Part shown: piece after piece, positions 12,522 through 20,305 of the stretch
Numbering within the stretch: the first letter of the stretch is position 1
Layout of the letters: every line of letters begins with the position of its first letter
NCBI RefSeq assembly: GCF_025149465.1
Contig: NZ_CP102275.1
Location: 1 to 64,000 of the forward strand
DNA: 64,000 nucleotides
Direction of reading: 5' to 3'
DNA from: Thomasclavelia spiroformis DSM 1552
GTDB lineage: Bacteria; Bacillota_I; Bacilli_A; Erysipelotrichales; Coprobacillaceae
The notes under the pieces: generated by a model
What the model saw: only the letters and a program-made list of their open reading frames with translations
Databases searched by the model: none
What the model was told of the DNA's origin: nothing
Position numbers and translations under genes: made by a program

Positions 12522-13151
12522 CTATTTGTGACATGATAAAATTAATTCATGAATACTACCTTGTTCTATATGTAAAAGTCTTTCTAGATTATAAATAAAT
12601 GCGGTTAATTTTTTTTGTTTACTTTTTTGATCAAGTGCCATAAGATCATCAAACATAATGTTATAATAAATTAGCGCCATCCCAGCTGTTTCTTGTGGAT
12701 AATCCGTTTGACATATTCCTTGTAAAGTTAATTCTTCAATTAATGATGTGATAAGGGGAGTAATTCCTGACAAGATACATTTTTGCATTTTTTGATGCAT
12801 AAGTGCATTTTGTGGTTTATGTACTTGTTCTAAAATTTCATGTCCAAGATTATTATTGTCTATATTGAGTGTAAATGTTATCATTGTAAAACGTTGAAAG
12901 ACAGAAAGTTCTTTTTGATCAAATATTTCTTTTGATTTTTCAACTAACTGATTAGTAATTCGATCAATTACTGCATCTAATATTTCTTCTTTTGACTTAA
13001 AATAATAATATAGTGTTCCTCTGGCAATGCCAATTTCTCGCAATATATCGTTGGTACTAGTATTGTCAAATCCTTTTTCTATAAATAGCTGTTCTGCTAT
13101 ATCCAATATTTCTTTTTTTCGTTCCTCTGCTTCTTTCATTAATCGCATCAC
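12522..13151 (-). CDS. TetR-family transcriptional repressor
   Basis: A 209-aa regulator with an N-terminal TetR helix-turn-helix (about residues 14-60): ILDIAEQLFIEKGFDNTSTNDI, then IGIARGTLYYYFKSKEEIL. The rest is a divergent ligand-binding domain. The start is taken as GTG, 7 nt after AGGAG, with an ATG as the next codon. A 17-bp palindrome sits in its promoter, implying autorepression. Ligand unknown; TetR proteins of this shape often control efflux or detoxification, and a GNAT gene follows here. Confidence 0.9.
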   Translation of the reverse strand: MMRLMKEAEERKKEILDIAEQLFIEKGFDNTSTNDILREIGIARGTLYYYFKSKEEILDAVIDRITNQLVEKSKEIFDQKELSVFQRFTMITFTLNIDNNNLGHEILEQVHKPQNALMHQKMQKCILSGITPLITSLIEELTLQGICQTDYPQETAGMALIYYNIMFDDLMALDQKSKQKKLTAFIYNLERLLHIEQGSIHELILSCHK

Positions 13152-13163
13152 TTACACACTCCT

Positions 13164-13193
13164 ATTATAAATCAAAACCGACAACTTGTCGGT
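13164..13193 (-). promoter_or_regulatory. TetR operator overlapping the regulator's own promoter
   Basis: Perfect 17-bp palindrome ACCGACAAcTTGTCGGT at 13177-13193. On the minus strand a TATAAT (13164-13169) follows, with a -35-like CCGACA 17 nt upstream, so the palindrome covers the -35 and spacer. This is typical for TetR autoregulation. Confidence 0.75.
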
Positions 13194-13262
13194 AAAATTC
13201 TAGCATGATGTGATATATATGTCAATTTATTGAGTTAAATTTATTTAAATTTAAAAATACTA

Positions 13263-13291
13263 TTGAATTTATATTTTAAATATATTATAAT
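13263..13291 (+). promoter_or_regulatory. Promoter of the SRP RNA
   Basis: TTGAAT (13263-13268), 17-nt spacer, TATAAT (13286-13291). Predicted transcription start is about 13298, at the 5' end of the folded RNA. Confidence 0.75.
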
Positions 13292-13298
13292 ATTTTTT

Positions 13299-13377
13299 GC
13301 CATTACAATAGTCGGCTTCGAACCATGTCAGGACCGGAAGGTAGCAGCATTAAGAATAACCGTCTATGTGTAGTGGC
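13299..13377 (+). ncRNA. ffs: Signal recognition particle RNA (short 4.5S type)
   Basis: The universally conserved apical segment GTCAGGACCGGAAGG with AGCAGC lies at about 13327-13348. The ends pair: GCCATTAC (5') with GTAGTGGC (3'), then ATAG/CTAT and CGG/CCG further in, giving one long hairpin. A T-run follows at 13378. The RNA with Ffh targets nascent membrane and secreted proteins. At about 79 nt it lacks the Alu domain found in the roughly 270-nt Bacillus SRP RNA. It precedes tadA and dnaX. Confidence 0.92.
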
Positions 13378-13401
13378 TTTTTTATAAAAAGGAGAATTTA
13401 C

Positions 13402-13848
13402 ATGAATCAAGATATCAAGTTTATGGAGATAGCTTATCAAGAAGCTTTAAAGTGTTTAGAAAAAGATGAAGTGCCTGTAGGAGCTGTAATTGTTAAAAAT
13501 AATGAAGTAATTTCATGTGCACATAATTTACGTGAAACTACAAATCTTGCTACTGCGCATGCAGAAATTTTAGCAATAAATGAAGCATGTAAAAAGTTAG
13601 AGTCTTGGTATTTAGATGAATGTACATTGTATGTTACACTTGAACCCTGTGTCATGTGTTCTGGTGCAATAATAAATAGTAGAATAAAAAAAGTTGTGTT
13701 TGGAGCTTTTGAAAATAGATGGCTTGCTTTAACAAGCATTTATAATTGTAATTTTCCTGTTAATCATAGACCAGAGATTGTAACTGGTATTTTAGGTGAT
13801 AAATGTTCTAAAATAATAAAAGAATATTTTAAAATAAAAAGAAAATAG
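13402..13848 (+). CDS. tadA: tRNA(Arg) adenosine-34 deaminase
   Basis: TadA converts A34 to inosine in tRNA-Arg(ACG). The 148-aa deaminase shows the zinc and proton-shuttle motif HAE within TAHAEILAI (about residues 52-60) and PCVMCSGA (about 82-89) carrying the two zinc cysteines. The ATG at 13402 follows AAAGGAGAATTTAC and gives the normal family N-terminus; an earlier in-frame ATG at 13366 lies inside the SRP RNA and is rejected. Confidence 0.95.
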   Translation: MNQDIKFMEIAYQEALKCLEKDEVPVGAVIVKNNEVISCAHNLRETTNLATAHAEILAINEACKKLESWYLDECTLYVTLEPCVMCSGAIINSRIKKVVFGAFENRWLALTSIYNCNFPVNHRPEIVTGILGDKCSKIIKEYFKIKRK

Positions 13849-13871
13849 GCTAAAATTGAATTAGTATAAAT

Positions 13872-13899
13872 GATTCTATCAATAGATTGAATCTTTTTT
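13872..13899 (+). terminator. Terminator between tadA and dnaX
   Basis: GATTCTATC pairs with GATTGAATC around AATA, followed by six T's. A TATAAT at 13917-13922 downstream may be the dnaX -10. Confidence 0.65.
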
Positions 13900-13946
13900 A
13901 ATGTATAACTATGTAGTATAATAGATTGTATGAGGAGTGATTTTAA

Positions 13947-15728
13947 GTGTCATATAAAGCATTATATAGGTCATATAGACCCCAAACATTTGATGAAGTA
14001 GCTGGACAAGAACATATAGTTACAACTTTAAAAAATGCAATTAAAGAAAATCGTATAGCGCATGCTTATTTATTTGCAGGACCTAGAGGAACAGGAAAAA
14101 CAACTGTTGCAAAGTTACTTGCAAAGGCATTGAACTGTACAGGGGACAATCCACCTTGCGATAATTGTCCTAATTGTAAAGCTATAACTGCATCTCAACA
14201 TCCTGATGTAATCGAAATTGATGCAGCAAGTAATAATGGGGTTGATGAAGTAAGAGATTTAATAGATAAAGTTAAATATGCACCAATTAATGGTAAATAT
14301 AAAGTTTATATTATTGATGAGGTACATATGATGTCTCAAGGTGCTTTTAATGCTTTATTAAAAACTTTAGAAGAGCCTCCAGCACATATTATATTCATTT
14401 TAGCTACAACAGAACCACATAAAATTTTACCAACAATTATTTCTAGATGTCAGAGATTTGATTTTAAAAAAGTTGATGATCAAGATATAGTTTCTAGATT
14501 AGAATATGTTTTAAAAAATGAAAATAAGGAATACGAATTAGATGCCTTGAAGTTAGTTGCAAAATTAGCTGAAGGTGGAATGCGAGATGCATTAAGTATT
14601 CTAGAACAATGCTTAGCTTACAATGATAAATTAAGTATAGATAGTGTTAATAAAGTTTATGGTTTATTATCGATGGATAATAAAATTATATTTATAAAAA
14701 AATTACTTTCACAGGATTTAAAATCTGTTTTACAATCACTGGATAATATGTTAAGTACTAGTATTGATATAAAAAGATTAACGTATGATTTAATAGATGT
14801 TTTAAAAGATGTTATTATTTATAAAAATACACAGGATGCTAGTATTTTATTTGTTTTGACACAAAAAGATGTTGAAAATTTAATATCATATATATCAGTT
14901 GAAGAATCATTTGAAATTATTGATATTTTAGTTGATGCTAGTAATCATTATAATTATTCCTTAAATGCAGATACTTATTTTGAATTGGCTTTATTAAAAA
15001 TATGTAATAAAATTAAAGATGAAAATAAAATTTTAGTTAAGGCAGATAATATTATTGAAAATGCTCCAAATTTAGAAAGTAATATAGCAGAAAATAAAGA
15101 AGATAAAAAAGATAAAGCAGATAAAGATATAGTTGAAAAAACAAATGAGAGTATTCAAGAAGAAATTTTACCTGGTACAATAGAAAAAATCATTGATGAT
15201 AATAAAAATGATCAAAGTGAAAATGTAAGTATAATTGAAAATAAAAACATTGATGTATCTTTTGATGATATATTAAATATTTTAGTTCAGGCTGATCGAA
15301 GAATTCTTAATGATATTCAAGAAAAGTGGCCAGTAATTGCAAGATATAAATTTAATCTTAATACTGCTAAATTTGCTTCAATGCTTTGCGATGGAAAACC
15401 TGTTGCAGCTGCACGAGGTGGAATTATTATTTCATTTGATCATCAACCTAATATTAATGAAGTTAATAGTACAGAAAATTACTATCAATTAAAAAACTTT
15501 TTGCAAGAAGTATTAGGGGAAAGCTATGATTTTATTGCAGTTAAAAGTAATATTTGGCCAGATATAAGAAATAGATATATTGAAATGAATAGAACTCGAT
15601 CTTTACCAAATCCTCAGCCAATTGTTTTACATCATATTGGTGTTTATAAAGAAGAAAAAAAAGAATTGAGTGAAGCTCAAGCAATGGCAATAGAGTTATT
15701 TGGTGATATTGTTGAATTTGAAAAATAA
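13947..15728 (+). CDS. dnaX: DNA polymerase III subunits gamma/tau
   Basis: The clamp-loader ATPase. In the 593-aa product are Walker A GPRGTGKTT (about residues 45-53), a four-cysteine zinc module (C64, then CDNCPNC), DEVHMMSQGAFNALLKTLEEPP, and the sensor/arginine finger ISRCQRFDF. After about residue 365 comes a charged low-complexity linker (Lys/Asp/Glu/Asn) and a tau-like C-terminal domain. The start is GTG after GAGGAG. The gene is followed directly by recR, without the ebfC/ybaB gene usually between them. Confidence 0.97.
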   Translation: MSYKALYRSYRPQTFDEVAGQEHIVTTLKNAIKENRIAHAYLFAGPRGTGKTTVAKLLAKALNCTGDNPPCDNCPNCKAITASQHPDVIEIDAASNNGVDEVRDLIDKVKYAPINGKYKVYIIDEVHMMSQGAFNALLKTLEEPPAHIIFILATTEPHKILPTIISRCQRFDFKKVDDQDIVSRLEYVLKNENKEYELDALKLVAKLAEGGMRDALSILEQCLAYNDKLSIDSVNKVYGLLSMDNKIIFIKKLLSQDLKSVLQSLDNMLSTSIDIKRLTYDLIDVLKDVIIYKNTQDASILFVLTQKDVENLISYISVEESFEIIDILVDASNHYNYSLNADTYFELALLKICNKIKDENKILVKADNIIENAPNLESNIAENKEDKKDKADKDIVEKTNESIQEEILPGTIEKIIDDNKNDQSENVSIIENKNIDVSFDDILNILVQADRRILNDIQEKWPVIARYKFNLNTAKFASMLCDGKPVAAARGGIIISFDHQPNINEVNSTENYYQLKNFLQEVLGESYDFIAVKSNIWPDIRNRYIEMNRTRSLPNPQPIVLHHIGVYKEEKKELSEAQAMAIELFGDIVEFEK

Positions 15729-15739
15729 AGGAGAATTTT

Positions 15740-16333
15740 ATGAACTATCCAAGATCTTTTCAAAATTTAGTTAATTGTTTTAAACGCTTACCGGGTATTG
15801 GTGGAAAAAGTGCAGAACGTTTAGCTTATTATATTTTATCAATGGATAAAGAGTACGTTGATGATTTTTCTAAAACTTTAGCATCTATTCATGATAACAT
15901 TCATTATTGTAAAAAATGCGGACATATTTGTGAGGATGAAATATGCGATATTTGTAAAGATAAGAGCCGTGATCAGAGTGTTATTTGTGTAGTAGAAGAA
16001 TCTAAGGATGTTTTTGCAATGGAAAAGGTAAAAGAATATAATGGATTGTATCATGTTTTACATGGAACAATGTCAATTATTGATGGAAAAACGATGGATG
16101 ATTTGAATATTGCATCATTATTTAATCGATTAGATGATTCAATTAAAGAAGTTATTATTGCCACTAATCCAACAAGAGATGGTGAAACAACTGCTTTATA
16201 TTTAGCTAAATTACTTGCTAAAAGAAATATTAATACGAGTAGAATTGCTAATGGATTACCAATTGGAAGTAATATAGATTATGCAGATGAATTAACATTG
16301 TTAAAATCATTAGAAGGTAGAAAAAAAATATAA
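15740..16333 (+). CDS. recR: Recombination mediator RecR
   Basis: RecR works with RecO and RecF to load RecA. The 197-aa product has the N-terminal helix-hairpin-helix LPGIGGKSAERLA (about residues 16-28), a four-cysteine zinc finger CKKCGHICEDEICDIC (about 57-72) and a TOPRIM domain starting ICVVEE with ATNPTRDGETTALYLAKLL. The length is typical. The start follows AAGGAGAATTTT, 11 nt after the dnaX stop, so the two are co-transcribed. Confidence 0.97.
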   Translation: MNYPRSFQNLVNCFKRLPGIGGKSAERLAYYILSMDKEYVDDFSKTLASIHDNIHYCKKCGHICEDEICDICKDKSRDQSVICVVEESKDVFAMEKVKEYNGLYHVLHGTMSIIDGKTMDDLNIASLFNRLDDSIKEVIIATNPTRDGETTALYLAKLLAKRNINTSRIANGLPIGSNIDYADELTLLKSLEGRKKI

Positions 16334-16364
16334 GCACTTCATATAATGTAATGAGGTGCTTTTT
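16332..16364 (+). promoter_or_regulatory. Hairpin that sequesters the downstream ribosome binding site
   Basis: AAGCACTTCAT pairs with ATGAGGTGCTT, followed by T's. The 3' arm contains GAGGTG, the only Shine-Dalgarno for the ATG at 16366. It may act as a recR terminator, as a translational lock, or both. Confidence 0.6.
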
Positions 16365-16365
16365 T

Positions 16366-16527
16366 ATGCGTAAAATGTTAATGCTATTTTTTAAATCATT
16401 AATAATAATATATATTTTTAATATAATTACTGGAAATTATTTTACTTATAATATTTTAAATATTTTTATTTTAATGATGTTAGGATTACCTGGGATAATA
16501 GTTATATATTTAATAACACTAATATAA
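16366..16527 (+). CDS. Small BofA-like membrane protein
   Basis: A 53-codon ORF with two hydrophobic helices (about residues 4-22 and 31-52) and the C-terminal motif LGLPGIIVIYLI. This resembles the end of BofA (pro-sigma-K processing inhibitor) family proteins. In many Firmicutes bofA lies just downstream of recR, which supports the call. Bacillus BofA is about 87 aa, so this is a short form. The ribosome binding site GAGGTG lies 7 nt upstream but inside a hairpin. In Bacillus BofA restrains the SpoIVFB protease in the forespore outer membrane; that role here is inference. Confidence 0.6.
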   Translation: MRKMLMLFFKSLIIIYIFNIITGNYFTYNILNIFILMMLGLPGIIVIYLITLI

Positions 16528-16553
16528 AATTCCGACATTTAAATGTCGGAATT
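16528..16553. terminator. Bidirectional terminator palindrome
   Basis: A perfect 26-bp palindrome, AATTCCGACATTT and its complement, between the converging BofA-like and hsp20 genes. Confidence 0.7.
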
Positions 16554-16556
16554 AGG

Positions 16557-16973
16557 TTATTCAATTGGTATATAATTATGATTTTCAACTTCTTTAGTTG
16601 TTGTTTTTGGTAAATAAATTTTTAATTCACCATTATCATAATTAGCTTTAATATCTCCTTTTTTAATACTATCACCAACATAGAAACTTCGACTACATGA
16701 ACCCGAATATCTTTCTTGACGAATTATATTACCTTTTGTATCTTTTTCATCATTATTAGTTGATTTATTACCGGAAATTGTTAAATATCCATCGTTTAAC
16801 TCAACTGAGATGTCTTTTTTATTAAAACCAGGCATTTCAATATCAAGTACATACTGATTATCAACTTCTTTTATATCTGTCTTCATATAGCTATTGTAGC
16901 TTCTAAAAAATGAATCATCAAACATATCATCGAATAAATTATTAAAAGTAGTTAACCCAGGAAGTAATTTCAT
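16557..16973 (-). CDS. Hsp20-family small heat-shock chaperone
   Basis: A 138-aa alpha-crystallin-type chaperone that holds unfolding proteins. The short N-terminal arm (NLFDDMFDD) is followed by the alpha-crystallin domain (about residues 30-128), with VLDIEMPGFNKKDISVEL, the RQERYSGSCSRSFYVG strand and the conserved A-x-x-x-N-G-x-L near ANYDNGELKIYLPK. The tail lacks a clear I-x-I motif beyond YIPIE. RBS GGAAAGAGGCG precedes the ATG. Its promoter overlaps a CIRCE element, so it is probably under HrcA control. Confidence 0.93.
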   Translation of the reverse strand: MKLLPGLTTFNNLFDDMFDDSFFRSYNSYMKTDIKEVDNQYVLDIEMPGFNKKDISVELNDGYLTISGNKSTNNDEKDTKGNIIRQERYSGSCSRSFYVGDSIKKGDIKANYDNGELKIYLPKTTTKEVENHNYIPIE

Positions 16974-17052
16974 AATAATCGCCTCTTTCCAAATAAATTT
17001 CGAAATTACTTATAATCGTATGTAATCAATACTCTTTTCTGATTACATTTAT

Positions 17053-17095
17053 AGTATAATACTAATTTTTAGCACTGTCAATAGGAGAGTGCTAA
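17053..17095 (-). promoter_or_regulatory. CIRCE (HrcA operator) overlapping the hsp20 promoter
   Basis: TTAGCACTG (17069-17077), nine bases, GAGTGCTAA (17087-17095): one mismatch from the CIRCE consensus. On the minus strand a perfect TTGACA (17081-17076) lies in the CIRCE spacer, with TATACT (17058-17053) 17 nt on. HrcA binding would block the -35. Confidence 0.88.
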
Positions 17096-17116
17096 AAATG
17101 TATTAAAAGTATTAAA

Positions 17117-17145
17117 TTGTATGAAACTGTTACATATGATATAAT
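17117..17145 (+). promoter_or_regulatory. Promoter for tmk-holB-ricT
   Basis: TTGTAT (17117-17122), 17 nt, TATAAT (17140-17145), 43 nt before the tmk ATG. It faces away from the CIRCE promoter. Confidence 0.65.
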
Positions 17146-17188
17146 CTTGTATAGATTGTATATGATAATAATTTGAAAGGAAATAACA

Positions 17189-17809
17189 ATGAGAGGTAAA
17201 TTCATTACATTAGAAGGTCCTGATGGTAGTGGAAAAACTACTATATCAAAAATTGTATTTGATCAGTTAATGGCTGAAGGATATAAAGTATTATTAACAA
17301 GGGAACCAGGAGGCATAGATATTGCTGAGCAAATAAGAGCTATTATTCTTGATAAAAAAAATATTGCAATGGAAGCTCGTACAGAAGCATTATTATATGC
17401 TGCAGCAAGAAGACAACATTTAATAGAAAAAATTGAACCTGCATTAAATGATGGTTATTTAGTCATTTGTGATCGATTTATAGATAGTTCATTGGTATAT
17501 CAGGGAGTTGCAAGAAATATTGGAATTGATGAAGTATATCAAATAAATTTATTTGCAATAGGTGATGTATTTCCAGATACTACTATATTTTTTGATATAC
17601 CTTATGAAATTGGTTTAGAAAGAATTAATAAAAATCATAGAGATACTGATAGATTAGATTTGGAATCTAATGATTTTCATAAAAAAGTATATGAGGGCTA
17701 TATGAGTATTTGTGAAAAATATGCTGATAGAATAACAAAAATTGATGCAAGTAAATCAATTGATGAAGTAGCAAGTCAAGTTATTGACATTATAAAGAAG
17801 ATAATATGA
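17189..17809 (+). CDS. tmk: Thymidylate kinase
   Basis: Tmk phosphorylates dTMP to dTDP. The 206-aa P-loop kinase shows Walker A GPDGSGKTT (about residues 10-18), the DRX-type motif CDRFIDSSLVYQG (about 92-104, with the substrate-binding Arg), and TREPGG with LID-region basic residues (ERINKNHRDTDRLD). The start follows GAAAGGAAATAACA. The stop overlaps holB by four bases (ATGA), a common Firmicutes arrangement with holB and ricT. Confidence 0.97.
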   Translation: MRGKFITLEGPDGSGKTTISKIVFDQLMAEGYKVLLTREPGGIDIAEQIRAIILDKKNIAMEARTEALLYAAARRQHLIEKIEPALNDGYLVICDRFIDSSLVYQGVARNIGIDEVYQINLFAIGDVFPDTTIFFDIPYEIGLERINKNHRDTDRLDLESNDFHKKVYEGYMSICEKYADRITKIDASKSIDEVASQVIDIIKKII

Positions 17810-18747
17810 AAGAATATTTAAAAGACCATCAGCCGTTATTTTATAATTTAATTTATAATGAATTTTCACAAAATAAGATACCTCATGCGTTTTTATTAGT
17901 TGGGAATAATACTGAAAAACCATTAATTTTTTTAGCTATGTCATTAATTTGTGATCAAACGCTTGCATGTATGCAATGTAATGATTGTAGAAAAGTTGCT
18001 CAAAATAAATATGGTGATATTATTAGATTAAATGGAAAAGATAGTTCAATTAAAAAGAGAGATATTGAGTTAATACAAAATACATTTAAAAAATCATCAC
18101 TAGAAGGAAAAGCTAAAATATATATTATTGAAAATATTGAATATGCTACACTTGAAGCAATGAATACTTTGTTGAAAATGTTGGAAGAACCTACTGAAGG
18201 AATATATGCTTTATTTACTACAAAAAACAAAAACAGAATTTTACCTACTGTTTTATCAAGATGTCAAGTAATTGAAATAAAACCAGATAGTAAAGAAAAT
18301 ATTATTAAGTATTTAATAGATTTAGATATACCTAATGAAGCTGCTACAATTATTTCATATTTATCAAATGATTTAGATGAGGCAAAAAATCTATATGATG
18401 AACGTTTTGAATATATGCAGGTACAAGTTAAAAATTTTATTGAAGATTTGTATTTTAAAAGAAATAATCTAATTATTAATGTACAAACAAATTTATTAAA
18501 AAAATATAAAGAACGTAATGATATTAAATTATTTTTAAATATGTTATTATTAGCAATTAAAGATGTGTTTCACGTGAAACATAATCAAAAAATTATTTTT
18601 AAATCATCTTATGAACTATTTAAACAGGTAAATGTACCAGATCAAAAAATAATAAAACAAATAGAAATTATCTTAGAAGCAATAAATATTATTGAAAGTA
18701 ATGTAAACGTTGCATTGTTGATGGATAGTATAATGTATAGACTATAG
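17806..18747 (+). CDS. holB: DNA polymerase III delta' subunit
   Basis: The stator of the clamp loader. The 313-aa AAA+ protein begins with HAFLLVGNNTEKP, in which the P-loop is degenerate as expected for delta'. It keeps the zinc module CMQCNDC (about residues 48-54), IENIEYATLEAMNTLLKMLEEP and the arginine-finger SRC motif (VLSRCQ). The C-terminal third is the helical collar domain. It overlaps tmk by 4 nt. A perfect parS site lies within the coding sequence at 18566-18581, giving the residues VFHVKH. Confidence 0.94.
   Translation: MKEYLKDHQPLFYNLIYNEFSQNKIPHAFLLVGNNTEKPLIFLAMSLICDQTLACMQCNDCRKVAQNKYGDIIRLNGKDSSIKKRDIELIQNTFKKSSLEGKAKIYIIENIEYATLEAMNTLLKMLEEPTEGIYALFTTKNKNRILPTVLSRCQVIEIKPDSKENIIKYLIDLDIPNEAATIISYLSNDLDEAKNLYDERFEYMQVQVKNFIEDLYFKRNNLIINVQTNLLKKYKERNDIKLFLNMLLLAIKDVFHVKHNQKIIFKSSYELFKQVNVPDQKIIKQIEIILEAINIIESNVNVALLMDSIMYRL
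18566..18581. promoter_or_regulatory. parS centromere site 1
   Basis: Perfect 16-bp TGTTTCACGTGAAACA, the ParB/Spo0J binding palindrome, inside holB. Two more identical copies follow within 5 kb. Confidence 0.93.
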
Positions 18748-18759
18748 AAAGGAGTATTT

Positions 18760-19578
18760 ATGGAAAATCTTAGATTAGCAAGTGTTAAATTTAAAAGTGC
18801 AGGAAAAGTATATTATTTTTCTACAGATTTAGAATTAGAAAAAGGTGAATATGTTGTAGTTGAAACTACTAGAGGGTTAGAATTAGGAGAAATTTCGCAA
18901 GGATTAATGTCAATCGAAGAATTTAATCTTGATACAGAATTAAAATCGATTTTAAGAAAAGCAACTGTCAAAGATATTGAAATATATAAAAAGAATTTAA
19001 TTGATGCTCAAGAAGCTTTAGTTACATGTCGTGATATTATAGCTCGATACGATGTTGATATGCAATTGACTAATTGCGAATTTACTTTAGATAAAGCAAA
19101 AGTAATTTTTATGTATACTTCTGATGAAAGAGTTGACTTTAGAGAACTTTTAAAAGAATTAGCTACTGTATTTAGATGTAGAATAGAACTACGTCAAATA
19201 GGACCACGTGATAAAGCAAAAGTTATTGGTGGAATTGGAACATGTGGATTACCGCTTTGTTGTACAACATTATTGGGAGAGTTTAATGGTGTTTCTATTA
19301 ATATGGCAAAAAATCAAATGTTAGCTATTAATATAGAAAAAATTTCTGGTTCATGTGGAAGACTAATGTGTTGTTTAAAATATGAAGATGAGGTTTATAG
19401 TATTGAAAAACAACGTTTTCCTAAAATTGGTAGTAAGGTAAGATATGAAGATAAAGAAGTTAAAGTATTGGGATTAAACGTAATTAATGATTTAGTTAAA
19501 ATTGATAATAATGGAGCAATTATATTTGTTAATCTTGATGAAATAAAATTCAAAAATGGAGTATCTAAAAATGGATAA
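18760..19578 (+). CDS. ricT: PSP1-domain protein RicT (YaaT)
   Basis: A 272-aa PSP1-domain protein. Visible are the N-terminal KFKSAGKVYYF and GEYVVVETTRGLELGE, a central DERVDFRELLKEL, then the PSP1 core RIELRQIGPRDKAKVIGGIG with the cysteine cluster GTCGLPLCCT and SCGRLMCCLKYE. In Bacillus RicT, with RicA and RicF, binds Fe-S clusters, promotes Y-complex mRNA maturation and stimulates the Spo0A phosphorelay. RBS AAAGGAG lies 6 nt upstream. Its end overlaps trmN6 by 8 nt. Confidence 0.93.
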   Translation: MENLRLASVKFKSAGKVYYFSTDLELEKGEYVVVETTRGLELGEISQGLMSIEEFNLDTELKSILRKATVKDIEIYKKNLIDAQEALVTCRDIIARYDVDMQLTNCEFTLDKAKVIFMYTSDERVDFRELLKELATVFRCRIELRQIGPRDKAKVIGGIGTCGLPLCCTTLLGEFNGVSINMAKNQMLAINIEKISGSCGRLMCCLKYEDEVYSIEKQRFPKIGSKVRYEDKEVKVLGLNVINDLVKIDNNGAIIFVNLDEIKFKNGVSKNG

Positions 19579-20305
19579 AGAAGTAATTAATTATTTATTA
19601 GCATATAATAATTTAAAAATTATTCAAAGAAAGGATATGTTTAATTTTTCTTTAGATACTGTTTTACTAGCTAACTTTTGTACAATCACAAAAGATGTAA
19701 AGAAAATTGTTGATTTTGGAACAAATAATGCAGCTATACCTTTAATTTTATCAAGAAGAACTAATAAACCAATAATTGGTGTTGAAATTCAAAAAGAAGC
19801 AGTAGAATTAGCAAAAAAAAATATAACATTAAATAGTTTAGATAATCAAATAAAAATTGTTCATAGTGATATTAAAGAATTTGTAAATGATTCCATAAAA
19901 GTTGGGTTAGTAGTATGTAATCCACCTTTTTTTAAAGTAGATGAAGATAGTAATTTAAACGATAATGAATTTTTAACTATTGCTCGTCATGAGATAAAAA
20001 TTAATTTAGAAGAAATTATTAAAAGTGCTGCGAAAATTTTAGATAATCGTGGAAAATTTGCCATGGTTCATCGTCCTCAAAGGATGATTGAAATATTAAA
20101 TTTAATGCAAAAATATGATATTGAGCCAAAAAGAATTAAATTTGTATATCCTAAATATAATAAAGAGAGTCATATTTTACTGGTAGAAGGAATTTATAAA
20201 GGAAAAAAAGGTTTAAAAATAGAGCCACCATTATATGCACACAATAATGATGGGAGTTATAGTGATGAAATAAAAAAAATGTTTGGAGAAGAAATAAATG
20301 AATAG
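19571..20305 (+). CDS. trmN6: tRNA1(Val) adenine-37 N6-methyltransferase (TrmN6/YabB family)
   Basis: A class I SAM methyltransferase of about 244 aa. Motif I is the unusual VDFGTNNAAIPLILSRR (G-T-N in place of G-x-G), with GVEIQKEAVELAKKN for the SAM ribose acidic residue. The catalytic NPPF (VVCNPPFFKV) marks an amino-methyltransferase of the TrmN6/YabB type. The ATG at 19571 has GGAG 9 nt upstream and gives a normal N-terminus; an earlier ATG at 19556 has no ribosome binding site. It sits between ricT and rsmI, as yabB does in Bacillus. Confidence 0.88.
   Translation: MDKEVINYLLAYNNLKIIQRKDMFNFSLDTVLLANFCTITKDVKKIVDFGTNNAAIPLILSRRTNKPIIGVEIQKEAVELAKKNITLNSLDNQIKIVHSDIKEFVNDSIKVGLVVCNPPFFKVDEDSNLNDNEFLTIARHEIKINLEEIIKSAAKILDNRGKFAMVHRPQRMIEILNLMQKYDIEPKRIKFVYPKYNKESHILLVEGIYKGKKGLKIEPPLYAHNNDGSYSDEIKKMFGEEINE

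Noticed and set aside
13437-13739. 100-aa frame antisense to tadA
   Set aside because: Shadow of a well-conserved gene; no start signals.
15107-15120. A-rich run in dnaX that could be a frameshift site
   Set aside because: The A6G run is not in the A-AAA-AAG phase needed for the known -1 slip, and no pause hairpin is evident.
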